From the NCBI RefSeq assembly GCF_920987055.1, contig NZ_CAKLBX010000001.1, positions 2,404,501 through 2,468,500 on the forward strand: 64,000 nucleotides of DNA, in the 5' to 3' direction. The DNA is from Novosphingobium sp. CECT 9465 (GTDB lineage Bacteria; Pseudomonadota; Alphaproteobacteria; Sphingomonadales; Sphingomonadaceae). A model generated the notes under the pieces. That model was given only the letters and a program-made list of their open reading frames with translations, did not search any database and was not told the origin of the DNA. Shown one piece after another: positions 1 through 8,641 of the stretch (position 1 is the first letter of the stretch; every line of letters starts with the position of its first letter). The position numbers were made by a program, and so were the translations under genes.

Positions 1-114
1 AATACTCGCGCCTTCCATCTGCAACAGGGCGAGCGCGGCAATGGCAAAGACCGCCAGCGCAACGAGCAGTTCGAGCAGCGTGAAACCGTTCGGGCGGGCC
101 GGATCATCCCGCAT
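1..114 (-). CDS. gspI: Type II secretion minor pseudopilin GspI, N-terminal part only
   Basis: Partial gene; only the first 38 codons lie in the window and the rest runs off the left edge. The start (ATG at 114) is followed by a short charged leader ending in Gly10, then FTLLE and a hydrophobic helix (LLVALAVFAIAALALL). This is the prepilin-peptidase site and N-terminal helix of type IV pilin-like proteins. GspI is a minor pseudopilin that caps the periplasmic pseudopilus of the type II secretion system. The assignment to GspI rather than GspJ or GspK rests mainly on position directly after gspH, whose last 11 bases it overlaps. Family certain, exact subunit likely. Confidence 0.75.
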   Translation of the reverse strand, partial: MRDDPARPNGFTLLELLVALAVFAIAALALLQMEGASI

Positions 115-577
115 CGAGCGTGACCTTGCCATCTCGGCGGATATGCACGACCAGCACCTGATCGCCTCGCCCAAGCCGCACCGCTACCTCGCTGCTGGCA
201 AGGCCAAGCGAATCGAAAACGACGCGCTGGCGCCCGGCGGTGACCGTAGTGGAATCATCCCACGGCGTCAGATCGAAGCCACGCCCCGGCAATGCCTTCC
301 ACTGGCCTTCGCTGCGCCGCTCGAAGTAATAGCCCTGATCGCTCACCACCAGCGATACCGGCCGCGCGCCGACAATGGCTTCATCGCGGGCAGCAAGCGT
401 ACGCGCGGAAAAACGCTCGGCTTCGCCGCGCAACTTGCGCTCGTCGCCCGGCAGGGTCAGCACGGCGACGCCAGCGAGCAGGCCCATGACCATCAGCACC
501 ACCAGCATCTCGACCAGCGAGAAGCCGTTGCGATGTTTGGCGCGGTGGGCAGTGGTGAGTGGCACGAAATCTCGCAT
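104..577 (-). CDS. gspH: Type II secretion minor pseudopilin GspH
   Basis: Minor pseudopilin (157 aa) of the type II secretion pseudopilus, inserted in the inner membrane and processed by prepilin peptidase. The reading frame is open upstream to 955, but ATG at 577 gives a proper leader: basic residues, Gly18 | Phe19-SLVE cleavage site with Glu at +5, then a hydrophobic helix (LVVLMVMGLLAGVAVL). The C-terminal part is a short beta-rich region ending VTLDAG, typical of the GspH domain. The stop lies within the gspI start region (11-base overlap), so the two are translationally linked. It is transcribed divergently from the oxygenase gene at 664, with about 87 bases between the starts. Confidence 0.85.
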   Translation of the reverse strand: MRDFVPLTTAHRAKHRNGFSLVEMLVVLMVMGLLAGVAVLTLPGDERKLRGEAERFSARTLAARDEAIVGARPVSLVVSDQGYYFERRSEGQWKALPGRGFDLTPWDDSTTVTAGRQRVVFDSLGLASSEVAVRLGRGDQVLVVHIRRDGKVTLDAG

Positions 578-663
578 GCGGCAGGAACGTGACGGTTTTA
601 CGACCAAGATGCCAGCGGGTTCAAGTTGCAGACCGCAAGGCGCTCGCTGTAAAGACAGAAGCG

Positions 664-1299
664 ATGAGCGAAGCTGCCACCCGATCCTGCGCCGAACGCC
701 TGCACACAGTGCCCGGAATAATGAAAGTGCCGAGCCAGCGCATCGAAATGTTTGTTTTGCGGGACTTCCTTTCCGCCGCCGAGAGCGCCGCACTGGTGGC
801 CCGGATCGAGCAGGATCGGCGCCCATCGACCATCGCCGATTCGAACGGCGATCACTACTTCCGCACCAGCGAGACCTGCGATCTCCCGATGCAGGAGCCG
901 GACGTGGTCGCGCTGGATGAAAAACTCTCCGCGTTATCGGGAATCGATCGGTCATTCGGCGAGCCGATTCAGGGTCAGCGTTATGCGCCGGGGCAGGAGT
1001 TCAAGGCGCACACCGACTATTTCGATCCGCAAGGCACCGATTTTGCGCAGTTTTGCAGCGTGGCGGGGCAGCGGACCTGGACCTTCATGATCTATCTCAA
1101 CGATGTCGAGGCGGGCGGGGCCACACGGTTCAAGGTCATCGACAAGTTGATTCAGCCTGAGCGCGGAAAACTGGTCTGCTGGAACAATCGGCGCCCCGAT
1201 GGCAGCGTCAACCCGGCGACACTTCACCACGCCATGAAAGTGCGCAAGGGCCTGAAATACGTCGTCACCAAATGGTATCGCGAGAAAATCTGGGCCTGA
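664..1299 (+). CDS. Prolyl 4-hydroxylase-like 2-oxoglutarate/Fe(II) oxygenase
   Basis: Non-heme iron dioxygenase of the prolyl 4-hydroxylase alpha-subunit type (211 aa from ATG 664). The iron ligands are visible as H116-x-D118 (HTDYFD) and a distal His in LHHAMKV (188/189), followed by the 2-oxoglutarate-binding basic residue near K195 and the family tail (KGLKYVVTKWYRE). The middle (FMIYLNDVEAGGATRF) is the conserved core strand. The frame is open from 559, but that upstream part has no family similarity and overlaps the gspH start. The substrate is unknown; bacterial members hydroxylate peptides or proteins such as EF-Tu. Its stop abuts the convergent MarR gene with no spacer. Confidence 0.85.
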   Translation: MSEAATRSCAERLHTVPGIMKVPSQRIEMFVLRDFLSAAESAALVARIEQDRRPSTIADSNGDHYFRTSETCDLPMQEPDVVALDEKLSALSGIDRSFGEPIQGQRYAPGQEFKAHTDYFDPQGTDFAQFCSVAGQRTWTFMIYLNDVEAGGATRFKVIDKLIQPERGKLVCWNNRRPDGSVNPATLHHAMKVRKGLKYVVTKWYREKIWA

Positions 1300-1740
1300 T
1301 CAGGCTCCGTCATCACTGTCCCGCGCCGTTCGGATCATCGGCAGACAGCGGAACAATGCGGCGACATCGGTCGCGCCGAGCAATTCCGTAAAACGCGCCT
1401 CGTGCCGATCAACGCGGACTTGTGCGTCACCGGCCACCTTGCGGCCCTGTTCGGTCAGCGTCAATGCGTGGCTGCGACCGTCAAGGCGGCGGCGTTCGAC
1501 CAGGCCGCACTCCATCAGGCGGGAGATGATCGGCACCATGTTGGCGCGCTTGATCGCCAGCGCCTGCCCCACTTCGGTCTGCGAACAATCCGGGTTTTCG
1601 CCGATGACCAGCAGGGTGGTGACTTCGGCCGGACGCAGTTCAAGATCGGCCAGTTCGCGCGCTAGATCGGCCATCATCACCGCCGAAGCACGGCGCAACT
1701 GATAGCCAAGGCGGCTTTCGAGGGCATTCGTCAGGGTCAT
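1300..1740 (-). CDS. MarR-family transcriptional regulator
   Basis: A 146-aa winged-helix regulator. Residues about 30-100 carry the MarR fold: a recognition helix region (SQTEVGQALAIKRANMVPII) followed by a wing with the conserved D-x-R motif (RRRLDGRSHALTLTEQG). The flanking helices form the dimer interface. MarR proteins repress nearby genes and are released by small ligands or oxidants; the target here cannot be read from the sequence. The gene is convergent with the oxygenase (adjacent stops) and its promoter must lie in 1741-1850. Start ATG at 1740 is the only reasonable one. Confidence 0.88.
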   Translation of the reverse strand: MTLTNALESRLGYQLRRASAVMMADLARELADLELRPAEVTTLLVIGENPDCSQTEVGQALAIKRANMVPIISRLMECGLVERRRLDGRSHALTLTEQGRKVAGDAQVRVDRHEARFTELLGATDVAALFRCLPMIRTARDSDDGA

Positions 1741-1849
1741 GTCATGATCTTTAGGACAGCTATCGCCGATAGCAATGCCCCCGCCGCACCGATCTGCACA
1801 AGTACGCGGGGCAAAGGTAAGGCGCTTACGTCGTTTACGAACATCGCTT

Positions 1850-1943
1850 CGTCATTGCGAGGAGGCGGAGCCGACGAAGCAACCCTGAGTCGGTGCCCAC
1901 CGCTCTGGATTGCTTCTCCCCGCTTCGCGTGGCTCGCAATGAC
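1850..1943. repeat. REP-like imperfect inverted repeat (CGTCATTGCGAG type)
   Basis: Left arm begins CGTCATTGCGAG and contains GAAGCAA; right arm contains TTGCTTC and ends CTCGCAATGAC, its reverse complement. The arms are separated by about 25 bases and have internal mismatches. The same core occurs as a perfect 32-bp inverted repeat at 44421-44497, so this is a dispersed family rather than a local accident. It lies in the roughly 300-base gap between the MarR gene and rpmE, in which no gene is supported. Confidence 0.8.
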
Positions 1944-1983
1944 AAAGCCAATGCATGTGTTTGCAAAGGGCACAATCGCCAAA

Positions 1984-2009
1984 AGAAAAGGGCGACCGAA
2001 GCCGCCCTT
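1984..2009 (-). terminator. Rho-independent terminator after rpmE
   Basis: On the minus strand, AAGGGCG, an 8-base loop and CGCCCTT form a perfect 7-bp stem (1988-2009), followed by TTTTCTTTT. It lies 27 bases past the rpmE stop. Confidence 0.85.
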
Positions 2010-2035
2010 CCCTGTCCTGAACTTTCCGCCAGCGC

Positions 2036-2260
2036 TCAGCGCTTGAGCGAAAGGCCGCCGAAGCGCTTGTTGAACTGGGCAACGCGGCCACCCTGATCGA
2101 GCTGGCGCGTACCGCCGGTCCATGCCGGGTGCGAAGTCGGGTCGATTTCGAGCGCGAGCGTATCGCCTTCCTTGCCCCAAGTAGAGCGGGTCTCGAAAAC
2201 GGTGCCGTCGGTCATCTGCACCTTGATCATGTGGTAGTCGGGGTGAATGCCAGTCTTCAT
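2036..2260 (-). CDS. rpmE: 50S ribosomal protein L31
   Basis: L31 of the large ribosomal subunit (74 aa). The N-terminus [10 protein letters not shown] and the motif FETRSTWG are the family hallmarks. ATG at 2260 is chosen over upstream codons of the open frame because it begins the conserved protein. The sequence has no cysteine, so it lacks the CxxC zinc site of the zinc-binding L31 form. It is transcribed alone, upstream of a strong terminator and about 100 bases downstream of the fabZ stop. Confidence 0.95.
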   Translation of the reverse strand: MKTGIHPDYHMIKVQMTDGTVFETRSTWGKEGDTLALEIDPTSHPAWTGGTRQLDQGGRVAQFNKRFGGLSLKR

Positions 2261-2363
2261 GGGTCTAACTCCGGTACGCAGCCGGTTCCGACCGGCCACA
2301 AGAATCTGTAAGGGCGCGCGCCTAACCGAATGCGGCGCTATTGTCCAGCGTCTGCGATACCGA

Positions 2364-2837
2364 TCAGGCGTCAGCAATCATCGCGGTGAAGCTGACTTCG
2401 CAGGTCACCTTGTCGCCGATCATGGCCTTGCCGGCAAACTTGCACACGCGCGAACGCTTCTGCGTGAATTCGACATGCAGATCGAGCAGGACGCCCGGTT
2501 CCACGGGATTGCGGAACTTGGCCTCTTCTATCGCCATGAAATAGACCAGCTTGCCAGAGCCTGCGAGGCCAAGCGATTCCACCGCGAGGACACCGGCGGC
2601 CTGCGCCAGCGCCTCGATCTGGAGAACGCCGGGCATGATCGGACGACCGGGGAAATGGCCCTGGAAGAACTGTTCGTTCATCGACACGGCTTTCACCGCG
2701 TGGATGCGCTCATTCAGCGTCAGCGATGCCACGCGATCGACCAGCAGCAGGGGATAGCGATGCGGCAGCGCCGCCATCACCTTGCGCACATCATAATCGA
2801 GGATCACGCCATCAGGCACGGCTGTCTCGTCGGTCAT
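2364..2837 (-). CDS. fabZ: 3-hydroxyacyl-[acyl-carrier-protein] dehydratase FabZ
   Basis: Hot-dog-fold dehydratase (157 aa) that removes water from 3-hydroxyacyl-ACP in fatty acid elongation. The catalytic His61 lies in [11 protein letters not shown] and the catalytic Glu75 in LQIEALAQ. It is the last gene of the run ending bamA-ompH-fabZ, with 23 bases between the ompH stop and its start. In most Gram-negative bacteria lpxD lies upstream and lpxA downstream of fabZ; neither is present. A purine-rich GGAGAGGCGGGGAA precedes the ATG. Confidence 0.96.
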   Translation of the reverse strand: MTDETAVPDGVILDYDVRKVMAALPHRYPLLLVDRVASLTLNERIHAVKAVSMNEQFFQGHFPGRPIMPGVLQIEALAQAAGVLAVESLGLAGSGKLVYFMAIEEAKFRNPVEPGVLLDLHVEFTQKRSRVCKFAGKAMIGDKVTCEVSFTAMIADA

Positions 2838-2860
2838 TTCCCCGCCTCTCCAGATTTGCC

Positions 2861-3538
2861 TTAGCGGCCTTCCGGCGCTTTCTTGGCGGCGGGTGCTGCG
2901 GCTGCGGCACCCTGCTGCTGGGCAGCAGCAGCCTGCGCCTGCTGTTCACGCTGCGCGCGTGGGAGCCAGCCTGCGGGCGGAACGAGTTGTGCGGACGGGA
3001 TCATCTTGTTCAGCTCAGCCAGAATGTCCTGGTTGAGATTGTAGGCCTGGCCCGCCTTGATCACCGCCTGTGAATCAAGAACGACGGTAATCTTCTTCTT
3101 GTCCATCGCGGCCTGGGTGGCGGCGTCGAGCTTGTCCCCGATCTGTTCGAGCACATATTGCTGCGAAAGATTCAGCGGTTCGAGGATTTTCTGGATCTCG
3201 GCTTCCCCAGCCTGCTGGATCTGCTGGATCTGTTCATACTGCTGTTGCAGCGAAGCGCGGTTGGGAGACGCAACCTTCGAATCGGCTTCAAGCTTGGTGA
3301 TCAGCGGGCGCAGCTGCGCTTCGATCTGGGTCTTGCGCGCATTCGCCTGATCTATCTGCGGCTTGTAGGTGACCGGGCGCTGCTGCTGCGAAACCTTGTA
3401 GGCTTCCGAAGCGGCAACGACGGCCGGAGGATTGGCAATGGCAATGCCGGAAACGACCGACTGCGCGGTGGCGGCAGTCGGCGCAATGGCAGCAACAGCG
3501 ATGCTCGCGAGAAGCGCGGCAGCAAAACGAGTCTTCAT
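2861..3538 (-). CDS. ompH: OmpH/Skp-like periplasmic chaperone
   Basis: Periplasmic chaperone that holds unfolded outer membrane proteins for the Bam complex. The 225-aa product starts with a signal peptide (basic start, alanine-rich core, cleavage near ATAQ at 23-26). Residues about 50-170 form a long helical, coiled-coil-like region matching the Skp/OmpH family. The C-terminus is a low-complexity Ala/Gln tail followed by KKAPEGR. The ATG overlaps the bamA stop by one base (TGATG), indicating translational coupling with its client pathway. Confidence 0.9.
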   Translation of the reverse strand: MKTRFAAALLASIAVAAIAPTAATAQSVVSGIAIANPPAVVAASEAYKVSQQQRPVTYKPQIDQANARKTQIEAQLRPLITKLEADSKVASPNRASLQQQYEQIQQIQQAGEAEIQKILEPLNLSQQYVLEQIGDKLDAATQAAMDKKKITVVLDSQAVIKAGQAYNLNQDILAELNKMIPSAQLVPPAGWLPRAQREQQAQAAAAQQQGAAAAAPAAKKAPEGR

Positions 3539-6150
3539 CAGAACTGTGTTCCCACGTTGAAGGTGAAAGTCTTGGGGTCGTCGCCATTGGCCTTTTTCAG
3601 GACCTTGGCAAAGTCTAGGCGGAATGGGCCGAACGGCGAGTTCCAGTTGACGCCGATGCCGACGGAAACACGCGGCGAAGGCGTATCGCCGACGTATTCC
3701 TCGATATAGCGCGTGGCCTGATTGGCAACGCCGGTCGAGGATGTCGGGCTGTCGGTAATCCTGCCGGTAACAGCGTCGGTATAATAGACGACGTTGTTCG
3801 GGTTGTTGGGCAAGGGATTGGCCACGCCGAACACGGCGCCTGCATCCACATAGATCGAAGGACGCAGACCGAGTTCGCGCGCGCCCGAACCCAGCGGAAT
3901 TTCCAGCTCGGCGCGGGTCAGGTAATAATACTTGCCGCCGATGGCATCATCGACCCACTGATTGCGATCGGTCGAAGGCGTATCGAGAATGCCGTCCCCG
4001 TTGGAGTCGGTGACGAGGAACTTGCGCAGCACACGCGGGCCGACGCCGCGAATGTCGAAGCCGCGGATTTGCGGTTCGCCCAGGAAAAAGCGGTCGGTCA
4101 GGCGGATATCGTCAATCGCCGGATCGTCCGAACGGCTGCCGAGCGCCTTGATGATGCCGCCTTCACCGCGCACCGAGAAGATGAACCCGCCGCCAACCGC
4201 CCAGTATTTCGCAGCGTTCGCAGTAAGGCGCGCGTACTTCACCGATCCGCCAAGTCCGGCAAAATCGGCGCTGACGGACACCTGGTTGCCACGCGTCGGA
4301 CGCAGGCGGTTGTCGAGCGTGTCATAGACAATCGACGCGCCAAGAATTGAACTGGTGCGCTTTCCGATGGCGTCGCAAAGATAGCGCCCTGCCAGCAGCA
4401 CACTGCATTCGTCATTCACATAGAACGTGTCCCGGTCGAGCGTGACGTCATCGAGATTGAACGTGTAGCGACCGATAAGCGACATGAATTCGGACAGCGG
4501 AACGCCTGCGCGCACCTGGAAGCCGGTCGTCGCCTGCTTGTACGTGGTGTTGCGATCCGAATTGAACTGATTGAAGCTGTTGTAATCGCGGCGATAGATG
4601 TCGATCCCGGTCGAGATGTTCTTGTCGAACAGGTAAGGTTCGGTGAAGCTGACCTGGACCGAGCGCGAGAAACGCGAATAATCGACCGACAGGCCTACCG
4701 TCTGGCCGCGACCGCGGAAATTGTTCTGGCGGATCGATCCCTGGAAGATGAAGCTTTCAAGGCTGGAGAATCCGGCGGAAAGCTGGAGTTCGCCAGTCGG
4801 CTTTTCCTCGACATTGGCTTCGAGAATGATGCGGTCGGGTGCGCTACCCGGCTTCTGCTCGATCTCGAACTTTTCCTGGAAATAACCGAGCGATTTTATG
4901 CGGTTGGTCGAACGCTTGATCTGGAAGGTGTTGAAGGCATCGCCTTCCGCCAGACGGAACTCGCGCCGCACCACCTTGTCCTGCGTCAGCGTATTGCCAT
5001 TGACATCGACCCGCTCGACATAGACGCGCGGCGCTTCGGCGATGCGGAAGGTGACCGACATCGTCAGGTCTTCCTTGTTGCGCGCAAAATCAGGGCGGAC
5101 GTCGGCAAAGGCATAGCCAAAGGCGCCTGCGGTTTCGGTCAGGCCATCGACCTGATCCTCGACCATCTTGGCATTGTACCAGTCGCCCTGCTTGATCGGC
5201 AGGCGGGCGGCCAGCTTGTCGCCATCGAAATCGCGCAACTGGCTGTCGATCTTCACATCGCCAAACTTGTAGCGATCGCCTTCTTCCACCACGTAAGTGA
5301 TGATGAAATCGCGCTTGTCCGGGGTCAATTCCGCCACGGCCGAGACTACACGGAAATCGGCGTAGCCTTCGGTCAGGTAGAACTGGCGCAGCTTCTGCTG
5401 GTCGAACGCAAGACGGTCGGGATCGTAGCTGGTGCCGGAAGAGAACAGGCGGAAGAAGCGCGCCTGCTTGGTCACCATCTCGCCGCGCAGTTTGCCATCG
5501 CCGAACTTTTCGTTGCCGATGATGTTGATCTGGCGAACCTTGGACTTCGGCCCCTCGCTGATCTCGAAAACGATATCGACGCGGTTCTGGTCAAGCAGGA
5601 CCATCTTCGGCTCAACCGTGGCGGCGAACCGTCCCTGCCGCTTGTACAGTTCGATGATGCGGGCAACGTCGGCGCGCACCTTCGAACGGGTGAAGATCTG
5701 GCGCGCGGCCAGCTTGATCTCAGGCAGGATCTTGTCTTCCTTGAGGCGCTTGTTGCCTTCAAGGATGATGCGGTTGATGACCGGGTTTTCCTTCACCTGG
5801 ATCACCACATCGCCGCTGTTGTTGCGCAGCGATACGTCCGCGAACAGTTCAGTGGCGTAAAGGTCCTTCAGGGCCTGATCGCCCAAGGCCTGGGTATAGG
5901 TCTGGCCGGGGCGCAGGCGGATGTAGGACAGGATCGTATCGGGTTCGAGGCGTTGCGAGCCTTCGATCGATACCGTACGGATCGTGTCGCCGACAGGAAC
6001 GGGTGCGGAAGCCGGTACATCAGGCGTTGCAGCCTGCGCAAAGACAGCTTGCGGCGCCGCCACAATTGCGCTCGTGGCCAGCAGGGCCACGCAGAGCGGA
6101 GATGCCTTGGCGCTCCGAAATCCTGCGATACCCGCGTTACGTCCAATCAT
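3538..6150 (-). CDS. bamA: Outer membrane protein assembly factor BamA
   Basis: Core of the beta-barrel assembly machine in the outer membrane (870 aa from ATG 6150). A signal peptide (about 1-39, ending AVFAQ) is followed by five POTRA domains (about 60-430) and a 16-strand barrel of the bacterial surface antigen type. The L6 loop motif is visible as IRGF in EPQIRGFDIRGVG. The protein ends in Phe (FNVGTQF), the outer membrane sorting signal. The frame is open 33 codons further upstream without family similarity, so ATG 6150, just before the signal peptide, is preferred. It is coupled to ompH downstream; 208 bases separate it from rseP upstream. Confidence 0.96.
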   Translation of the reverse strand: MIGRNAGIAGFRSAKASPLCVALLATSAIVAAPQAVFAQAATPDVPASAPVPVGDTIRTVSIEGSQRLEPDTILSYIRLRPGQTYTQALGDQALKDLYATELFADVSLRNNSGDVVIQVKENPVINRIILEGNKRLKEDKILPEIKLAARQIFTRSKVRADVARIIELYKRQGRFAATVEPKMVLLDQNRVDIVFEISEGPKSKVRQINIIGNEKFGDGKLRGEMVTKQARFFRLFSSGTSYDPDRLAFDQQKLRQFYLTEGYADFRVVSAVAELTPDKRDFIITYVVEEGDRYKFGDVKIDSQLRDFDGDKLAARLPIKQGDWYNAKMVEDQVDGLTETAGAFGYAFADVRPDFARNKEDLTMSVTFRIAEAPRVYVERVDVNGNTLTQDKVVRREFRLAEGDAFNTFQIKRSTNRIKSLGYFQEKFEIEQKPGSAPDRIILEANVEEKPTGELQLSAGFSSLESFIFQGSIRQNNFRGRGQTVGLSVDYSRFSRSVQVSFTEPYLFDKNISTGIDIYRRDYNSFNQFNSDRNTTYKQATTGFQVRAGVPLSEFMSLIGRYTFNLDDVTLDRDTFYVNDECSVLLAGRYLCDAIGKRTSSILGASIVYDTLDNRLRPTRGNQVSVSADFAGLGGSVKYARLTANAAKYWAVGGGFIFSVRGEGGIIKALGSRSDDPAIDDIRLTDRFFLGEPQIRGFDIRGVGPRVLRKFLVTDSNGDGILDTPSTDRNQWVDDAIGGKYYYLTRAELEIPLGSGARELGLRPSIYVDAGAVFGVANPLPNNPNNVVYYTDAVTGRITDSPTSSTGVANQATRYIEEYVGDTPSPRVSVGIGVNWNSPFGPFRLDFAKVLKKANGDDPKTFTFNVGTQF

Positions 6151-6358
6151 CACCAAGCGCCATCCCGTATGTTGTGGCGGCTGGACGCCCGCGAGGAGTG
6201 CCCGGCCGCGGCAAGCAATGCAGCCCTGTGCCCGATGCCACAAGGCCAATCAAGCAAACATTCGCCCCCACTTCTGTGGAAAATCCGGCATTCCCGATCT
6301 GGCCCGACCCCCGGACCTTCAGGAACGCGTGACCGCCGCACCGGTCAGTCTGAGACGG

Positions 6359-7480
6359 CTACCCTCCGAACAGCTTGAGCGACGCCACGTCGTTGATCGT
6401 GACGAACAGCATCAGCGCCATGACGAACGCAAGGCCGGTGCGGAAAGCCCACTCCTGCCCGCGCTGGCCAACCGGCTTTCTGCGAATGGCTTCCGCCGCG
6501 TAGAAAGCGAGGTGGCCCCCGTCGAGGACCGGGATTGGCAGGAGGTTAATGAACCCCAAGTTAATCGAGATGAGCGCAACGAAGCCGACGAACGCCTGCC
6601 AGCCCGAAACCAGCTGTTCGCCCGAATACTTGGCGATCTTGATCGGTCCGCCAAGCTCCTTGACCTCGCGCTTGCCGCTGATGATCTGGCCGATGCCGGT
6701 CACCATCATGCCGATGATGTCGCCGGTCTGTTTCACGCCTTCGACCACAGCGGTTACAGGGCCGACGCGCACGACTTCGAACGATTTCGGGCCAATGCCG
6801 AGGAAACCGATCTTCTGGGTATTGCCGAAGCGGTCACTCTCGACCTTGACCGCAGCGGTGGCGGCGATTTCGATCTGCCGGCCTTCGCGCAGGATCACCA
6901 TTTCCAGCGGATCGCCGGGGAACTGGCCCACTTCCATCCGCACATCGAGAAACGAATCCATCGCCTTGCCGCGGATGGAAACCACGCGGTCATCGGCGCG
7001 CAGGCCAGAGCGTTCGGCAGCAGACCCGGCTTGCACTTCCCCGATCACCGGCGGAATTTCCACCTTGCCATAAGCCAGCGTGAAGCCTGCCAGGATCAGC
7101 ACGGCGAACAACAGGTTGGTGACCGGCCCGGCCAGCACGATCAGCGAACGCTGCCACAGCGGTTTTGACGGGAATGTGCGATTGCGCTCTTCCGCCGGAA
7201 GCGCCAGCCATTCGGCGCTGGGCTGGCTGGCGGGATTCATGTCGCCCGCAAACTGCACATAACCGCCAAGCGGAAGCGCGGCGATCTTCCAGCGGGTGTC
7301 GCGCTTGTCGGTCCAACCCACCAGTTCCTTGCCGAAGCCGATCGAGAAGACATCGGCCTTCACCCCGAACCACCGCCCGACAAGGTAATGCCCCAGTTCA
7401 TGGATGAACACGAGCGGTCCCAGCACCAGCATGAAAGCCAGCAACGTGGTGAGGATTCCGGGGCTTTCCAGCATCGGCAT
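6359..7480 (-). CDS. rseP: Site-2 zinc protease RseP (M50)
   Basis: Intramembrane zinc metalloprotease that cleaves anti-sigma factors and remnant signal peptides. Zinc ligands H27-E28-x2-H31 (HELGH) lie in the first membrane helix, and the third-ligand motif LDGGH is at 319-323 in the last part. A PDZ domain lies between (GEVQAGSAAERSGLRADD, about 145-225). The total of 373 aa is slightly short against E. coli RseP (450), consistent with one PDZ instead of two. The start overlaps the dxr stop by one base (TAATG). In E. coli the same gene lies between cdsA and bamA. Confidence 0.95.
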   Translation of the reverse strand: MPMLESPGILTTLLAFMLVLGPLVFIHELGHYLVGRWFGVKADVFSIGFGKELVGWTDKRDTRWKIAALPLGGYVQFAGDMNPASQPSAEWLALPAEERNRTFPSKPLWQRSLIVLAGPVTNLLFAVLILAGFTLAYGKVEIPPVIGEVQAGSAAERSGLRADDRVVSIRGKAMDSFLDVRMEVGQFPGDPLEMVILREGRQIEIAATAAVKVESDRFGNTQKIGFLGIGPKSFEVVRVGPVTAVVEGVKQTGDIIGMMVTGIGQIISGKREVKELGGPIKIAKYSGEQLVSGWQAFVGFVALISINLGFINLLPIPVLDGGHLAFYAAEAIRRKPVGQRGQEWAFRTGLAFVMALMLFVTINDVASLKLFGG

Positions 7481-8637
7481 TAGCGCACAGGCTCCATCAG
7501 TTCGCGCGCCCTCGCCCGCGCCTCTGCATCAATGGCGATGACATCTGCAAGGCAGTTGGGCGCAGGCGCAAGGCCATGCGAAAGCACATCCTCCACCGAT
7601 TGCACGATGCGCGTGAACGCAATCTGACTTTGGAGAAACGCAGCCACCGCGATTTCGTTGGCGGCGTTGAGGACGGCAGGCGCTGCTCCACCTTCGATCA
7701 CGGCGGCGCGCGCAAGCCGCGTCGCGGGGAATCGCGTTTCGTCAGGCGCGCGAAACGTCAGTTGACCGATTGCGGCAAGATCGAGCGGTTTGCACGGCGT
7801 GTCCATGCGCGCGGGATACGCCAGTGCCGAGGCGATGGGCACCCGCATGTCTGACGGGCCGAGCTGCGCCAGCGTCGAACCATCGCGATATTCGACCATC
7901 GAATGCACGATGGATTGCGGGTGGACGATGATCCGCAGGCGCTCGACACCCACCGGGAACAGATGGAACGCCTCGATGAATTCGAGACCCTTGTTCATCA
8001 TCGTGGCCGAATCGACGCTGATCTTCGCGCCCATCGACCAGTTGGGATGCCTGACCGCCTCTGCCGGCGTGGCCTTGTGCAATTGCTCCAGCGACCAGTC
8101 GCGGAAAGGGCCACCGCTCGCCGTCAGCGTGATCGCGCGAACATGCGCGATGTCATTGCCCTGCAAGCACTGGAAAATCGCGTTATGTTCGGAATCGACC
8201 GGCAGCAGCGTTGCGCCGTGGCGGGCAACGGCAGCGGTCATCACGTCGCCTGCGGAAACCAGCGCTTCCTTGTTGGCCAGTGCGATCACGCCGCCCTGCT
8301 CGATGGCGGCCATGGTCGGGGCAAGCCCTGCGCAACCGACGATGGCGGCAACGGTGATGTCGGCACCGCGTGCAGCGGCTTCGATCAGCGCGGCGGGTCC
8401 GGCGGCGGCCTCGATGGTGGTTCCGGCGAGGCCTTCGCGCAACGCGGGCAGCGCGGCATCATCGGAAACCACCGCGATTTCCGCCTGGAATTCGCGCGCC
8501 AGCCGCGCGAGTTCAATCGCATTGCCGTTCGCCGTGAGCGCAATGACGCGCCACTTGTCTCGTTCGCGCCGGATCAGGTCGAGCGTGGAGGCGCCAATCG
8601 ATCCGGTAGCGCCAAGGACGGTGATCGAGCGGGTCAT
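7480..8637 (-). CDS. dxr: 1-deoxy-D-xylulose 5-phosphate reductoisomerase
   Basis: Converts DXP to 2-C-methyl-D-erythritol 4-phosphate with NADPH, the committed step of the MEP isoprenoid pathway. The N-terminal Rossmann motif is LGATGSIGASTLDL. The metal and substrate site appears as PVDSEHNAIFQC and the flexible-loop region as SMGAKISVDSATMMNKG. The length (385 aa) is normal. It sits directly before rseP (one-base overlap) and 4 bases after cdsA, next to uppS, which consumes products of the pathway. Confidence 0.97.
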   Translation of the reverse strand: MTRSITVLGATGSIGASTLDLIRRERDKWRVIALTANGNAIELARLAREFQAEIAVVSDDAALPALREGLAGTTIEAAAGPAALIEAAARGADITVAAIVGCAGLAPTMAAIEQGGVIALANKEALVSAGDVMTAAVARHGATLLPVDSEHNAIFQCLQGNDIAHVRAITLTASGGPFRDWSLEQLHKATPAEAVRHPNWSMGAKISVDSATMMNKGLEFIEAFHLFPVGVERLRIIVHPQSIVHSMVEYRDGSTLAQLGPSDMRVPIASALAYPARMDTPCKPLDLAAIGQLTFRAPDETRFPATRLARAAVIEGGAAPAVLNAANEIAVAAFLQSQIAFTRIVQSVEDVLSHGLAPAPNCLADVIAIDAEARARARELMEPVR

Positions 8638-8641
8638 CGCG

